A DNA stretch of 64,000 nt from positions 372,001 through 436,000 of the forward strand of contig NZ_MBTF01000034.1 of NCBI RefSeq assembly GCF_002013915.1, in the 5' to 3' direction. Under the pieces are notes generated by a model. That model searched no databases and was not told the origin of the DNA. It saw only the letters and a program-made list of their open reading frames with translations. Shown here in pieces: positions 15,346 to 23,621 of the stretch. Every line of letters begins with the position of its first letter. Within the stretch, counting starts at the first letter, position 1. The DNA is from Mucilaginibacter pedocola (GTDB taxonomy: Bacteria > Bacteroidota > Bacteroidia > Sphingobacteriales > Sphingobacteriaceae). Both the position numbers and the translations under genes were made by a program.

Positions 15346-16671
15346 ATGAGCGATAATACCTCCAAAGAGCAAAACAGCATACCCACCACCAAGGTTGAAC
15401 GCAGCGCCAAATTTGTAAAAACGGGCTTCAAAATTGGGGGCAATTATATTAAGCATTATTCGAAAAAACTGTTCAACCCCGAGCTGGATAAAACAGAACT
15501 GAACGAGGATAATGCCAGCGATATTTACCAGTCGCTAAGCGAATTGAAAGGCAGCGCCCTAAAGGTTGCCCAAATGCTCAGCATGGATAAAAACCTGCTG
15601 CCGCAGGCTTATGTAGATAAGTTCACGCAATCGCAATACAACGCGCCGCCACTCTCGGGGCCGCTTATTGTGCAAACTTTTAAAAAATACTTCGGCAAAG
15701 AGCCGGGGCAGATATATGATAAATTCAACATCCGCTCTACCAATGCCGCCTCGATAGGCCAGGTACATCAAGCCGAATTAAAGGGCAAAAAACTGGCGGT
15801 GAAAATTCAGTACCCCGGCGTGGGCGATTCCATTTCATCCGACCTGAAACTGATAAAACCTTTCGCCTTCCGGATGCTGGGCATGAGCGAAAAAGAACTG
15901 GATATTTACATGCGCGAGGTAGAAGAGCGCCTGCTGGAAGAAACCGATTACGAACTGGAGGTGCGCCGCTCGATAGAATTTTCAGAAGCTTGCTCTATCC
16001 TGAATAACGTAGTGTTCCCCAACTACTACCCCGAGCTTAGCAGCAAACGCATTATCACTATGGACTGGCTGGAGGGTAAACACCTGCGCGAGTTTTTGGC
16101 CACCAACCCTTCGCAGGAATTGCGCGATCGCATTGGCCAGGCGCTGTGGGATTTTTATAACTTTCAGCAGCACGAACTCCGCGCCGTACACGCCGACCCG
16201 CATCCCGGTAATTTCATGATAACGCCTGATGGCAAATTGGGTGTGATAGATTTTGGCTGCATCAAAGTGATGCCCGACGATTTTTATTACCCCTTCTTCT
16301 CGCTCACCTCGACCAATTTATTCGATAGCAAGGAGGATACTATTAAGGCTTTCCGGGAACTGGAAATGATATTACCGAACGACACGCCGGCGCAAATAGA
16401 GTTTTATTATACCATGTTTAAGCAGATGATAGGGCTGTTTGCCAAGCCATACATCACCAGCGAGTTCGATTTTGGGGAGAAAGCCTTTTTTGATGAGTTA
16501 TTTGGCTTTGGAGAGAAGGTATCTAAGATGCCCGAGTTTAAGCAAGCCCGAGGCGTAAAACATTTCATTTATGTAAACCGTACCAACTTCGGCCTTTACA
16601 ACATTCTACACGACCTAAAAGCCAAAGTAAAAACCGACACCTACAAACCACACGTTGCGGTTACAGTATAA
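15346..16671 (+). CDS. ABC1/UbiB-like atypical kinase
   Basis: 441 aa. Features of the AarF/ABC1/UbiB family are an N-terminal SELKGSALKVAQMLSMD (the variant of the KxGQ motif; Gly is replaced by Ala), IGQVHQAELKGKKLAVKIQY (A-rich loop and ATP lysine), EETDYELEVR, HADPHPGNFMITPDGKLGVI and DFG. Family members assist isoprenoid quinone or lipid metabolism; their direct substrates remain debated. Bacteroidota make menaquinone, so a ubiquinone role is unlikely here. It follows the HAD gene by six bases. No membrane segment is present at the C-terminus, unlike many UbiB proteins. Confidence 0.88.
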   Translation: MSDNTSKEQNSIPTTKVERSAKFVKTGFKIGGNYIKHYSKKLFNPELDKTELNEDNASDIYQSLSELKGSALKVAQMLSMDKNLLPQAYVDKFTQSQYNAPPLSGPLIVQTFKKYFGKEPGQIYDKFNIRSTNAASIGQVHQAELKGKKLAVKIQYPGVGDSISSDLKLIKPFAFRMLGMSEKELDIYMREVEERLLEETDYELEVRRSIEFSEACSILNNVVFPNYYPELSSKRIITMDWLEGKHLREFLATNPSQELRDRIGQALWDFYNFQQHELRAVHADPHPGNFMITPDGKLGVIDFGCIKVMPDDFYYPFFSLTSTNLFDSKEDTIKAFRELEMILPNDTPAQIEFYYTMFKQMIGLFAKPYITSEFDFGEKAFFDELFGFGEKVSKMPEFKQARGVKHFIYVNRTNFGLYNILHDLKAKVKTDTYKPHVAVTV

Positions 16672-16744
16672 TCGGTGGGAAAAAATCGGTGAAATCAAGT
16701 CAATCTGTGAAATCACCAATAATAATCGGTGGAATCTGTGAAAC
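16672..16744. repeat. short degenerate AATCGGTG(G)AATC repeats
   Basis: This convergent intergenic stretch contains several imperfect copies of AATCGGTG and AATCTGTGAAA. Simple dispersed repeats of this type are common between genes in related genomes. No function is apparent. Confidence 0.5.
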
Positions 16745-16957
16745 TTAAATATAGTTGATTATAGCCACTACCGATAGGCCGAAGGTGGTTATCCAGGTCA
16801 TGGTTTCTTTAATATTCCAGGCCTCCATATCGGCAACACGGCCCGTACCAATGTACGATTTGCTTTTACGGTTGCAATAAAAACCGTAAGCAACCAAAGC
16901 AGTCATGGCCAAAAAGAAAACACTAATAAGCAGTCGTTGAAAATCGTGTGTTAGCAT
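16745..16957 (-). CDS. 70-aa two-helix membrane protein
   Basis: MLTHDFQRLLISVFFLAMTA then LVAYGFYCNRKSKSY forms a first membrane segment with a basic loop, and TMTWITTFGLSVVAIINYI a second at the C-terminus. No family recognised. Upstream of it, at 16978-16989, is the self-complementary ACGTACGTACGT. It stands alone, divergent from the lipoprotein gene that follows. Confidence 0.55.
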   Translation of the reverse strand: MLTHDFQRLLISVFFLAMTALVAYGFYCNRKSKSYIGTGRVADMEAWNIKETMTWITTFGLSVVAIINYI

Positions 16958-17098
16958 AAGTAAATGTTAAAGCTTTTACGTACGTACGTTAATTTTGTTT
17001 ATTTAATTTCAATATTTTTTAATTGAGCGCAAAACCACTCGTTGTACCTTCCTTTTAGGCGGGAATTTTATTACATTTATTGAGTAATTTCTACACCA

Positions 17099-17683
17099 GT
17101 GAGAACATCCGCCATTCTGTTTTTTGCCTTGCTTTTTATAGCTTGTAACCCCAAACCTGCTAAACCCACACTAAGGATCAACAAGATCACACCTGTTGCG
17201 CAAATAAAAACTGCAAGCAACACTTTAAATGGAGCCAATAATAATGCCATCTCACAGGCAGATTCGACCGAGAGCGGCATCGATGACCCTGATGCTTTCG
17301 CCGATTACTATGTTGTGGTTGCCGACACCGGGCTTAGCTACCATGAGCTGCATACTAAAATGTTGGCGTTGAACCAAACCCTGAACACGCCCATTGATAC
17401 CATGGACCGCGGTTATAACAGCAAAAAAGACCTGATAGCCCTACCTGAGGATTCAGATGATGATATGTACGCCGGCGACTATTTCCCCAGGCGCTACCCA
17501 TCAAGTGCTTTAAGCCTGGAGTATATGCAGTTTTACAAACCAAACTCGGCGGAGAAAACCATTGCTTTGGTAACCGGTATATATGAAAGTAAAACAAGTG
17601 CCGATAGTGCTTTGAATGCCTTAAAGCCTTCCGCCGGTGCTTTTGCTGTAAAGGCGCATATATATGTAGGCTGTATGCATTAA
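17099..17683 (+). CDS. predicted lipoprotein of unknown function
   Basis: 194 aa from a GTG start: MRTSAILFFALLFIACNPKP has a short signal and lipobox LFIAC with Cys16. The mature protein begins with a Pro/Lys linker and ends with a small domain, IALVTGIYESKTSADSALNA then LKPSAGAFAVKAHIYVGCMH, whose strand-helix-strand outline recalls SPOR-like domains; this is weak. It probably sits in the outer membrane facing the periplasm. No operon partner is evident. Confidence 0.6.
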   Translation: MRTSAILFFALLFIACNPKPAKPTLRINKITPVAQIKTASNTLNGANNNAISQADSTESGIDDPDAFADYYVVVADTGLSYHELHTKMLALNQTLNTPIDTMDRGYNSKKDLIALPEDSDDDMYAGDYFPRRYPSSALSLEYMQFYKPNSAEKTIALVTGIYESKTSADSALNALKPSAGAFAVKAHIYVGCMH

Positions 17684-17743
17684 TACTTCACATCTAAAAG
17701 CGCTACCCTAAAACACCCCGCCCTTTTTGTTGTTGCATGCCTT

Positions 17744-19186
17744 ATGAAAGTATTGCTTGCAGGTGCAAATGGGTACATTGGTACGCGGCTTATACCGGTT
17801 TTGCTGGAGGCAGGGCATACCGTTGTTTGCCTGGTGCGCGATAAACGCCGTTTCCACGAGCAAAGCGATTATAGCGATAAAGTAACCCTCATAACCGGCG
17901 ACCTGCTGCGCGAACAGAGCATAGAAGATATCCCTACCGATGTTGATGCCGCCTATTACCTGGTGCACTCCATGTCGCAATCGGCAGATTTTGCTGCGCT
18001 GGAGGCTTTATCGGCACACAACTTTTCGCAAGCGCTCGATAAAACAGATTGTAAGCAAGTGATCTTTTTAAGCGGGATAGTGAACGACGATAATCTATCA
18101 GACCATCTGCTATCGCGCAAGCACGTTGAGGATGTTTTGAAAGAAGGTAAAGCGCCGGTTACCGTACTGCGCGCAGCCATCATCATAGGCTCGGGCAGTT
18201 CATCATTCGAGATCATCCGCGACCTTACCGAAAAGCTCCCCATCATGACGGTTCCGCGCTGGGTGCATACCCGCTGCCAGCCTATTGCCATACGTGATGT
18301 ATTAGGCTATTTGGAAGGTGTATTGCTGAATGACAAAGCATTCGGCAAAACCTTTGACATTGGCGGGCCCGATATCCTAAGCTTTAAACAAATGATGCTC
18401 GGCTATGCTAAGGTGCGTAAACTGAAACGTTATATTATTACCATTCCCTTCCTGTCGCCTAAAATATCATCGTACTGGTTGTACTTTGTAACTTCTACCA
18501 GCTACTCCCTCGCCCAAAGCCTGGTGGATAGCATGAAGAACGAAACCATTATGAAGAACCACGACATCGACAACGTGGTAAAGCGCGATTGCTTGCCTTA
18601 CGAAGAGGCGTTGGCGCTTGCTTTTAAAAAGATAGAGCAAAACTCCATAGTGAGCAGCTGGAAAGATGCACTGAACAACGGCTACCTCACATCCGGCTTT
18701 ATGGACCAGATAAAGGTTCCGCAGAACGGCACGCTGGAATATAAAGTAAAACAGCCCTTTAAACGCGAGAGCGCCGAGGTACTAAAAAACATCATGGCCA
18801 TAGGCGGCAACCGCGGTTGGTATTATTGGGACTGGATATGGAGCATCCGCGGCTTTTTAGATAAACTATTTGGTGGCGTGGGCAGCCGCAGGGGCCGTAC
18901 CAGCAACATCAACGTTTCGGCCGGCGATGTGATAGATTTTTGGCGGGTGCTGCTGGCCGATAAAATAAACCGCCGCCTGCTGCTGTATGCCGAAATGAAG
19001 ATACCCGGCGAGGCCTGGCTCGAATTTAAAATAATTGAACGCAATGGCGGCACATTCCTGAGCCAGGTTGCTACCTTTAGGCCGCGCGGCTTATGGGGGC
19101 GCTTGTATTGGTACCTCATGTGGCCGTTCCACCTGTTTATATTTAACGGGATGGCGAAAAGGATAGTAAATTTTGAAGAAAGATAA
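17744..19186 (+). CDS. NAD(P)-binding SDR-type oxidoreductase with DUF2867 domain
   Basis: 480 aa. The N-terminal Rossmann domain starts MKVLLAGANGYIGTRLIPVL (GxxGxxG) and continues through an atypical SDR/NmrA-like fold with YYLVHSMSQ and QVIFLSGIVND. The C-terminal roughly 150 residues (GGNRGWYYWDWIWSIRGFLD, then GVGSRRGRT and GEAWLEFKI) match DUF2867. The pair is found together in a conserved family often located beside photolyase genes in bacteria. The substrate is unknown. Next come a TIGR01777 protein and a photolyase on the same strand. Confidence 0.85.
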   Translation: MKVLLAGANGYIGTRLIPVLLEAGHTVVCLVRDKRRFHEQSDYSDKVTLITGDLLREQSIEDIPTDVDAAYYLVHSMSQSADFAALEALSAHNFSQALDKTDCKQVIFLSGIVNDDNLSDHLLSRKHVEDVLKEGKAPVTVLRAAIIIGSGSSSFEIIRDLTEKLPIMTVPRWVHTRCQPIAIRDVLGYLEGVLLNDKAFGKTFDIGGPDILSFKQMMLGYAKVRKLKRYIITIPFLSPKISSYWLYFVTSTSYSLAQSLVDSMKNETIMKNHDIDNVVKRDCLPYEEALALAFKKIEQNSIVSSWKDALNNGYLTSGFMDQIKVPQNGTLEYKVKQPFKRESAEVLKNIMAIGGNRGWYYWDWIWSIRGFLDKLFGGVGSRRGRTSNINVSAGDVIDFWRVLLADKINRRLLLYAEMKIPGEAWLEFKIIERNGGTFLSQVATFRPRGLWGRLYWYLMWPFHLFIFNGMAKRIVNFEER

Positions 19187-19285
19187 TATCGAATATCGAA
19201 GGCCAAATATCGAATAATGCAGTAAAGACACTGCGAAATTGGACATTCGAAATTCGGTGTTCGATATTAATTCTCACAGCATATC
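19187..19285. repeat. ATATCGAATATCGAA-type dispersed repeat
   Basis: This spacer is made of imperfect direct and inverted copies of TATCGAA, with arms such as AATATCGAATATCGAAGG and ATTCGGTGTTCGATATTA. A related element lies at 41385-41475, sharing GGTGTTCGATATT in reverse complement. It splits the SDR-TIGR01777-photolyase run, so it may carry an end or processing hairpin. Confidence 0.6.
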
Positions 19286-20191
19286 ATGAATAAAAACGTA
19301 CTCATCACCGGCGGCTCGGGGCTTTTAGGCAGGCAACTTACCAAAGCACTGCTGGCGCAAGGTTATTTGGTTAACCATCTTAGCCGCACCAAGGGGAAAG
19401 ACCCGCATGTAAAAACCTTTTTATGGGATGTTGATAAAGGGCAGATAGATGAGCACTGTATAGATGGCGTTGATACCATAATACACCTGGCAGGCGCCGG
19501 CATTGCCGATAAACGTTGGACCGAAGAACGCAAACGCGAAATTGTGGAGAGCCGCACCAAATCTATAGCCTTGGTTTATGGCTTGCTGAAATCCAAAGCC
19601 CACCGTGTGCATTCGGTGGTATCAGCATCGGGCATTGGTTATTACAGCGACCGGGGCGATGTATTGCTTAGCGAGGAAAGCGCCCCCGCGCACGATTTTA
19701 TTGGCACCTGCTGCATAGATTGGGAAAAGGCCGTTGACGAGGGCTTGTCAATGGGCCTGCGGGTTTTAAAATTCCGCACGGGTGTGGTTTTAACCAAAGA
19801 GGGCGGCGCACTGCCTCAACTGGCGATGCCGGTAAAGCTGGGCATTGGTTCACCATTGGGCACGGGCAAACAATGGGTGCCCTGGATACACCATGAAGAC
19901 GTGCTGAACATGTACCTGCTCGGCATCGGTAACGAAAAACTAAATGGCGTTTACAATATGGTAGCGCCTGAACCTGTAACCAACGCCGGCCTCACCAAAG
20001 CAATGGCCAAACAATTGCACCGCCCGCTGTGGGCACCAAATGTGCCTGCATTCGCTATTAAATTGCTGTTTGGCCAAATGGGCAGCATTGTTTTGGGCAG
20101 TACCAAAGTATCGGCACAAAAAATAAGCGATGCCGGTTTTAAATTTAAGTTCCCCGATATAGCATCTGCCTTACAAGAAATTTATGGATAA
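19286..20191 (+). CDS. TIGR01777 family oxidoreductase (SDR39U1/YfcH-like)
   Basis: 301 aa. Begins NVLITGGSGLLGRQLTKALL (GxxGxxG nucleotide site), followed by IIHLAGAGIADKRWTEERKR, the family signature, then SASGIGYYSDRGD, FRTGVVLTKEGGALPQLAMP, and the C-terminal NMVAPEPVTNAGLTKAMAKQ. It is an epimerase-like NAD(P)-binding protein, sometimes annotated as a SulA-like division inhibitor without good evidence. Its stop overlaps the start of the photolyase gene by 8 bases, so the two are translationally coupled. Confidence 0.9.
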   Translation: MNKNVLITGGSGLLGRQLTKALLAQGYLVNHLSRTKGKDPHVKTFLWDVDKGQIDEHCIDGVDTIIHLAGAGIADKRWTEERKREIVESRTKSIALVYGLLKSKAHRVHSVVSASGIGYYSDRGDVLLSEESAPAHDFIGTCCIDWEKAVDEGLSMGLRVLKFRTGVVLTKEGGALPQLAMPVKLGIGSPLGTGKQWVPWIHHEDVLNMYLLGIGNEKLNGVYNMVAPEPVTNAGLTKAMAKQLHRPLWAPNVPAFAIKLLFGQMGSIVLGSTKVSAQKISDAGFKFKFPDIASALQEIYG

Positions 20192-21494
20192 AAATACGCC
20201 GATAACCATATTCTGGCACCGCCGCGATCTGCGAACTGAAGACAACGCGGGGCTTTACCGCGCACTTAAAAGTGGCAACCCTATTTTGCCCATTTTTATT
20301 TTTGATAAAGAGATACTGGATGACCTGGAAGATAAAGATGATGCCCGCGTAACTTTTATTTACGAAGCTATTGAAGCCCTGAAAGATGATTATCGTAAGC
20401 ACCATAGCGACCTGGAAGTGTTTTACAGCAAGCCCGAACAGGTTTTTAATAAACTGATAAAAGAACATAAGGTAGCGGCGGTATATACTAATCACGACTA
20501 CGAACCTTACGCCGCCGTGCGCGACAAGGCAGTTAAGGAATTGTTGGCCAAACACGATATCGAATTTAAAACCTTTAAAGACCAGGTGATATTTGAGCGC
20601 GACGAGGTAACTAAAGATGACGGCAAACCATACACGGTTTTTACGCCTTACAAAAACAAGTGGATGCAAAAGCTAAAGCCTTTTTACCTGAAGGCCTACC
20701 CTACCGGTAAATACTTCAAAAACTTAGCGGCGTTTAAAGCATCGGCAATACCAACCTTAAAAGAGATGGGCTTCGGGAAAAGTGATGCCAAATTCCCGGA
20801 TAAAGGCTACGAAAAGTTTATTGACGATTATGCCGAAAAGCGCGATTATCCGGCCATAAAAGGCACATCGCACATTGGGCTGCACCTCCGTTTTGGCACC
20901 GTGAGTATACGCGCCTGTGCTACCGATGCAAACCACGCCCGTGAAAAAACATGGCTGAACGAATTGATATGGCGCGAGTTTTACATGATGGTGCTGCACC
21001 ATTTCCCAAAAACAATGGATCATGCCTTTAAGCCCGACTACGACAATATTAAATGGATAAACAACGAGGCGCATTTTAAGGCATGGTGCGAGGGCAAAAC
21101 CGGCTACCCTATGGTAGATGCCGGCATGCGCGAACTAAACGCCACCGGCTATATGCACAACCGTGTGCGCATGGTAGTAGCCAGTTTTTTAAGTAAACAC
21201 CTGCTGATAGACTGGCGCTGGGGCGAACGCTACTTTGCCGCCAAATTGCTGGATTATGAAATGGCCAGTAACGTAGGTGGCTGGCAATGGGCCGCCGGCA
21301 GCGGAACGGACGCAGCACCTTATTTCCGCATATTTAACCCCGAGGCGCAGATGAAAAAATTTGACCCGAAGCTGGAGTACATAAAAAAATGGGTTCCGGA
21401 ATATGCTGACTTCAGCAAGTATCCGCAACCCATTGTGGAGCACGCTTTCGCGCGCGACCGTTGTTTAAAAGCTTTTAAAGCCGCCCTTACATAG
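20184..21494 (+). CDS. phrB: class I cyclobutane pyrimidine dimer photolyase
   Basis: 436 aa. The N-terminal antenna domain starts ITIFWHRRDLRTEDNAGLYR. The FAD domain includes TSHIGLHLRFGTVSIRACAT, WLNELIWREFYMMVLHHFPK, GYPMVDAGMRELNATGYMHN, RVRMVVASFLSKHLLIDWRW and the electron-transfer/substrate segment NVGGWQWAAGSGTDAAPYFR. It splits UV-induced pyrimidine dimers using blue light. It is coupled to the TIGR01777 gene by an 8-bp overlap. Together with the cry-DASH about 7 kb away it gives this organism two photolyase-family proteins. Five bases separate it from the convergent FKBP gene. Confidence 0.95.
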   Translation: MDKNTPITIFWHRRDLRTEDNAGLYRALKSGNPILPIFIFDKEILDDLEDKDDARVTFIYEAIEALKDDYRKHHSDLEVFYSKPEQVFNKLIKEHKVAAVYTNHDYEPYAAVRDKAVKELLAKHDIEFKTFKDQVIFERDEVTKDDGKPYTVFTPYKNKWMQKLKPFYLKAYPTGKYFKNLAAFKASAIPTLKEMGFGKSDAKFPDKGYEKFIDDYAEKRDYPAIKGTSHIGLHLRFGTVSIRACATDANHAREKTWLNELIWREFYMMVLHHFPKTMDHAFKPDYDNIKWINNEAHFKAWCEGKTGYPMVDAGMRELNATGYMHNRVRMVVASFLSKHLLIDWRWGERYFAAKLLDYEMASNVGGWQWAAGSGTDAAPYFRIFNPEAQMKKFDPKLEYIKKWVPEYADFSKYPQPIVEHAFARDRCLKAFKAALT

Positions 21495-21498
21495 GGTA

Positions 21499-22449
21499 CT
21501 ATAAACTGGTTACCGTTGTAATCTGAAACTCAAATTTCAGCGGTGAAAATGCTGGTATAAGGCCGGTTGATTGTGCAACGTTGCCATAACCCAGGCCCGA
21601 TGGTATTAATAATGATATTGATGTGCCTGCAGCAGCATGCTCTTTAAGGCCTTCTTGTACACCTTTTATCAACCCGGCAATACCGTCAGAAGATACCGGC
21701 GTAAATGTGTAAGCGGTAGTTTTAGAAGCCTCGTCGAAAGCTGTACCGTTTAGCAACGCACCGGTGTAGGTAGCTGTAACTACCGAAAGGTCGTTTATTT
21801 CGCCTATTGTACCTGTACCCGGGGTAACCGTTTTGTAATACACACCCGATGCTGTTTTAAGGTAACCGGTTAAGCTATTGGCTGTAATAAAATTACGTAT
21901 AACCAAATCATCATAATCAGCCTGTTTGTCAATTACGTGCACATAGTATTCTAATGATTGGTTACCGGCAATACGTGTGTTAACGTTGGTGATACTACCG
22001 CTACCATAACCGCTTTTGCCATAAGCCAGGCGCGAGGGTATAAGTAAACGCATGCTGGCACCTTTGTATTTTAACAAATTATGAATGGCCGATTGTAAGC
22101 CTTTAGGCAAACCGTCCTGAGTTAAATGGCCCAGGTAATCGTAAAAATGGTTAGCAATAGTGTCGGCAGAGGTGTATTTACCATCAAAACTTTTCAAGGT
22201 AAACACCAATGCTATCTGGTCGGAGTATTCCAGTTGGGCGCCCGTTCCGGGGTTGATTATTTTATAATACATACCGGTAGTATCGCCGCCGGTAGTATCG
22301 CGTACAAACCCTGTAAGGCTATTTGATGCAATCCAGTTTTGTATCTGTTGTTCGTCGTACTGTTTTATATCAATATCCTGAACGTCTTTGCGGCATGAGC
22401 TTAAGCCGGCAACGGCAATCAGTAAAAAAGTAAAGATCTTTAGTTTCAT
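21499..22449 (-). CDS. lipoprotein with two FKBP-type peptidyl-prolyl isomerase domains
   Basis: 316 aa. Signal and lipobox KIFTFLLIAVAGLSSCRKD (Cys19). Two FKBP-like domains follow: the first ends with the typical LKYKGASMRLLIPSRLAYGK, the second contains TYTGALLNGTAFDEASKTTA, then SDGIAGLIKGVQEGLKEHAA and ISLLIPSGLGYGNVA. The first domain lacks the usual F/W core and has diverged, so only the second may be an active isomerase. It helps fold secreted proteins in the periplasm. It follows the single-domain FKBP gene by seven bases. Confidence 0.88.
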   Translation of the reverse strand: MKLKIFTFLLIAVAGLSSCRKDVQDIDIKQYDEQQIQNWIASNSLTGFVRDTTGGDTTGMYYKIINPGTGAQLEYSDQIALVFTLKSFDGKYTSADTIANHFYDYLGHLTQDGLPKGLQSAIHNLLKYKGASMRLLIPSRLAYGKSGYGSGSITNVNTRIAGNQSLEYYVHVIDKQADYDDLVIRNFITANSLTGYLKTASGVYYKTVTPGTGTIGEINDLSVVTATYTGALLNGTAFDEASKTTAYTFTPVSSDGIAGLIKGVQEGLKEHAAAGTSISLLIPSGLGYGNVAQSTGLIPAFSPLKFEFQITTVTSL

Positions 22450-22456
22450 TTAAAAA

Positions 22457-22951
22457 TTAGTTCGTTACATCTAAAAGTTGTATATCAAAATCTACTACCG
22501 AATTGGCAGGCAACCCAATAGTTGGTTGGTCGTAAGGCCCGTATGCATAACGCGATGGTAGTAATAATCGTACCCGGCCGCCTTTGTTAATTTGCGGTAT
22601 TCCTAACCGCCAGCCTCTAATTACCTCGCCAAGCGTAAACGACGGATGAAAATTATTGCTTTTGGCAAACTCCTTCCCCGTTGTTAGTATACTGCCTGTA
22701 TAATCAACCGTTACGCGGGTAGAGGTAGTAAACAAGCTGCTGCCTGTGCCCGGTGCTAATACTATGTAATATACGCCGGTAGTATCAATACGCTGGGCGA
22801 CATCGGTAAGCCCGTTGGCAGCTATATAGTCTTGCACTATCTTATCATCAATAGCCGCCTGCGCCCGCACCTCTGCCACTACATCGTACCCCTTTTTGCA
22901 CGACGATAGCCCCGCAGCAAGTAAAAGTATGGCAACCAGTATCCTCTTCAT
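22457..22951 (-). CDS. lipoprotein FKBP-type peptidyl-prolyl isomerase
   Basis: 164 aa from the ATG at 22951, which gives a clean lipoprotein signal MKRILVAILLLAAGLSSCKK (Cys18); a start 66 bases upstream adds a non-signal extension and is unlikely. The FKBP core is present: RVTVDYTGSILTTGKEFAKS, LGEVIRGWRLGIPQINKGGR and VRLLLPSRYAYGP. It catalyses cis-trans isomerisation of prolyl bonds in exported proteins. It forms a two-gene operon with the tandem FKBP downstream and is read in the same direction as the MarR gene upstream, 91 bases away. Confidence 0.9.
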   Translation of the reverse strand: MKRILVAILLLAAGLSSCKKGYDVVAEVRAQAAIDDKIVQDYIAANGLTDVAQRIDTTGVYYIVLAPGTGSSLFTTSTRVTVDYTGSILTTGKEFAKSNNFHPSFTLGEVIRGWRLGIPQINKGGRVRLLLPSRYAYGPYDQPTIGLPANSVVDFDIQLLDVTN

Positions 22952-23042
22952 TCGCGTAATAAGCCGCAAATTTATTGTTTTATATCGCAAAAACGGCAGG
23001 TTAACACTTTTTAACAATTCGGACGAGAAAACAAGGCCTAGA

Positions 23043-23483
23043 TTAGGGCTTGTAGTTAAGGGTAAGCTGGTTAATTTTCTTCAATATTTCGGTTAAATAT
23101 TGTTTATCGGCCTCGCTGATGTGTGCGTTAAGGTAGTTATTAAACTGTTTCACCACATCCTTAGCCATCTGGCGTTTCTCTTTACCAAGCGGGGTCAAAA
23201 ATATTTTTACCGAGCGTTTATCACCTTTGTTGCTTTGGCGGATGATAAGCCCGGTTTCTTCCAATTGGTTAAGCATGCGCGAAAGGCTGGTTGATTTTAA
23301 CCCAAGCAATGCAGCCGCCTGCGATACGGTGGTGCCTTCCTCATCAATATTAATAAGAAGGTAACCTATAGATTGGGTAATACCAAACTCGGTAACTATT
23401 TGGTTATACCTGTTAGCCACAGTTTGCCAAACTATCTTCAGGAAATAATCGATAGTTTCCTGGTGTTTTACATTGCTACGCAT
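23043..23483 (-). CDS. MarR-family transcriptional regulator
   Basis: 146 aa, normal for MarR. The winged helix reads TTVSQAAALLGLKSTSLSRM then LNQLEETGLIIRQSNKGDKR and KIFLTPLGKEKR. N- and C-terminal helices would form the dimer. The ligand and targets are unknown. It lies upstream of the FKBP pair on the same strand. A TAnnTTTG match (TATGTTTG, 23498-23491) ends only seven bases before its ATG, implying a leaderless transcript or a chance match. Confidence 0.88.
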   Translation of the reverse strand: MRSNVKHQETIDYFLKIVWQTVANRYNQIVTEFGITQSIGYLLINIDEEGTTVSQAAALLGLKSTSLSRMLNQLEETGLIIRQSNKGDKRSVKIFLTPLGKEKRQMAKDVVKQFNNYLNAHISEADKQYLTEILKKINQLTLNYKP

Positions 23484-23498
23484 ACGTTGACAAACATA

Positions 23499-23620
23499 GT
23501 ATTTTTAGTCCATAGTCTTTAGTCCGAAGTCTTTAGTCAAAAGCCCTTAGTTCAAAGTCAAAAGAAGTTTAGAAGTACTTTTCCTACTTTAGACTTTTCG
23601 CTTTAAGCTTTCGGCTTAAA
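23499..23620. repeat. AGTCTTTAGTC-type direct repeats
   Basis: The spacer between the MarR and gamma-glutamyltransferase genes contains repeated AGTCTTTAGTC and AAAGTC units followed by a partial inverted copy (TTTAGACTTTTCGCTTTAAG). Dispersed simple repeat; no gene is seen. Confidence 0.5.
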
Positions 23621-23621
23621 A

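Noticed and set aside
20145..20669. 174-aa reverse frame across the photolyase start
   Set aside because: Antisense to the photolyase antenna domain and the TIGR01777 end, which are clear genes with an 8-bp coupling overlap.
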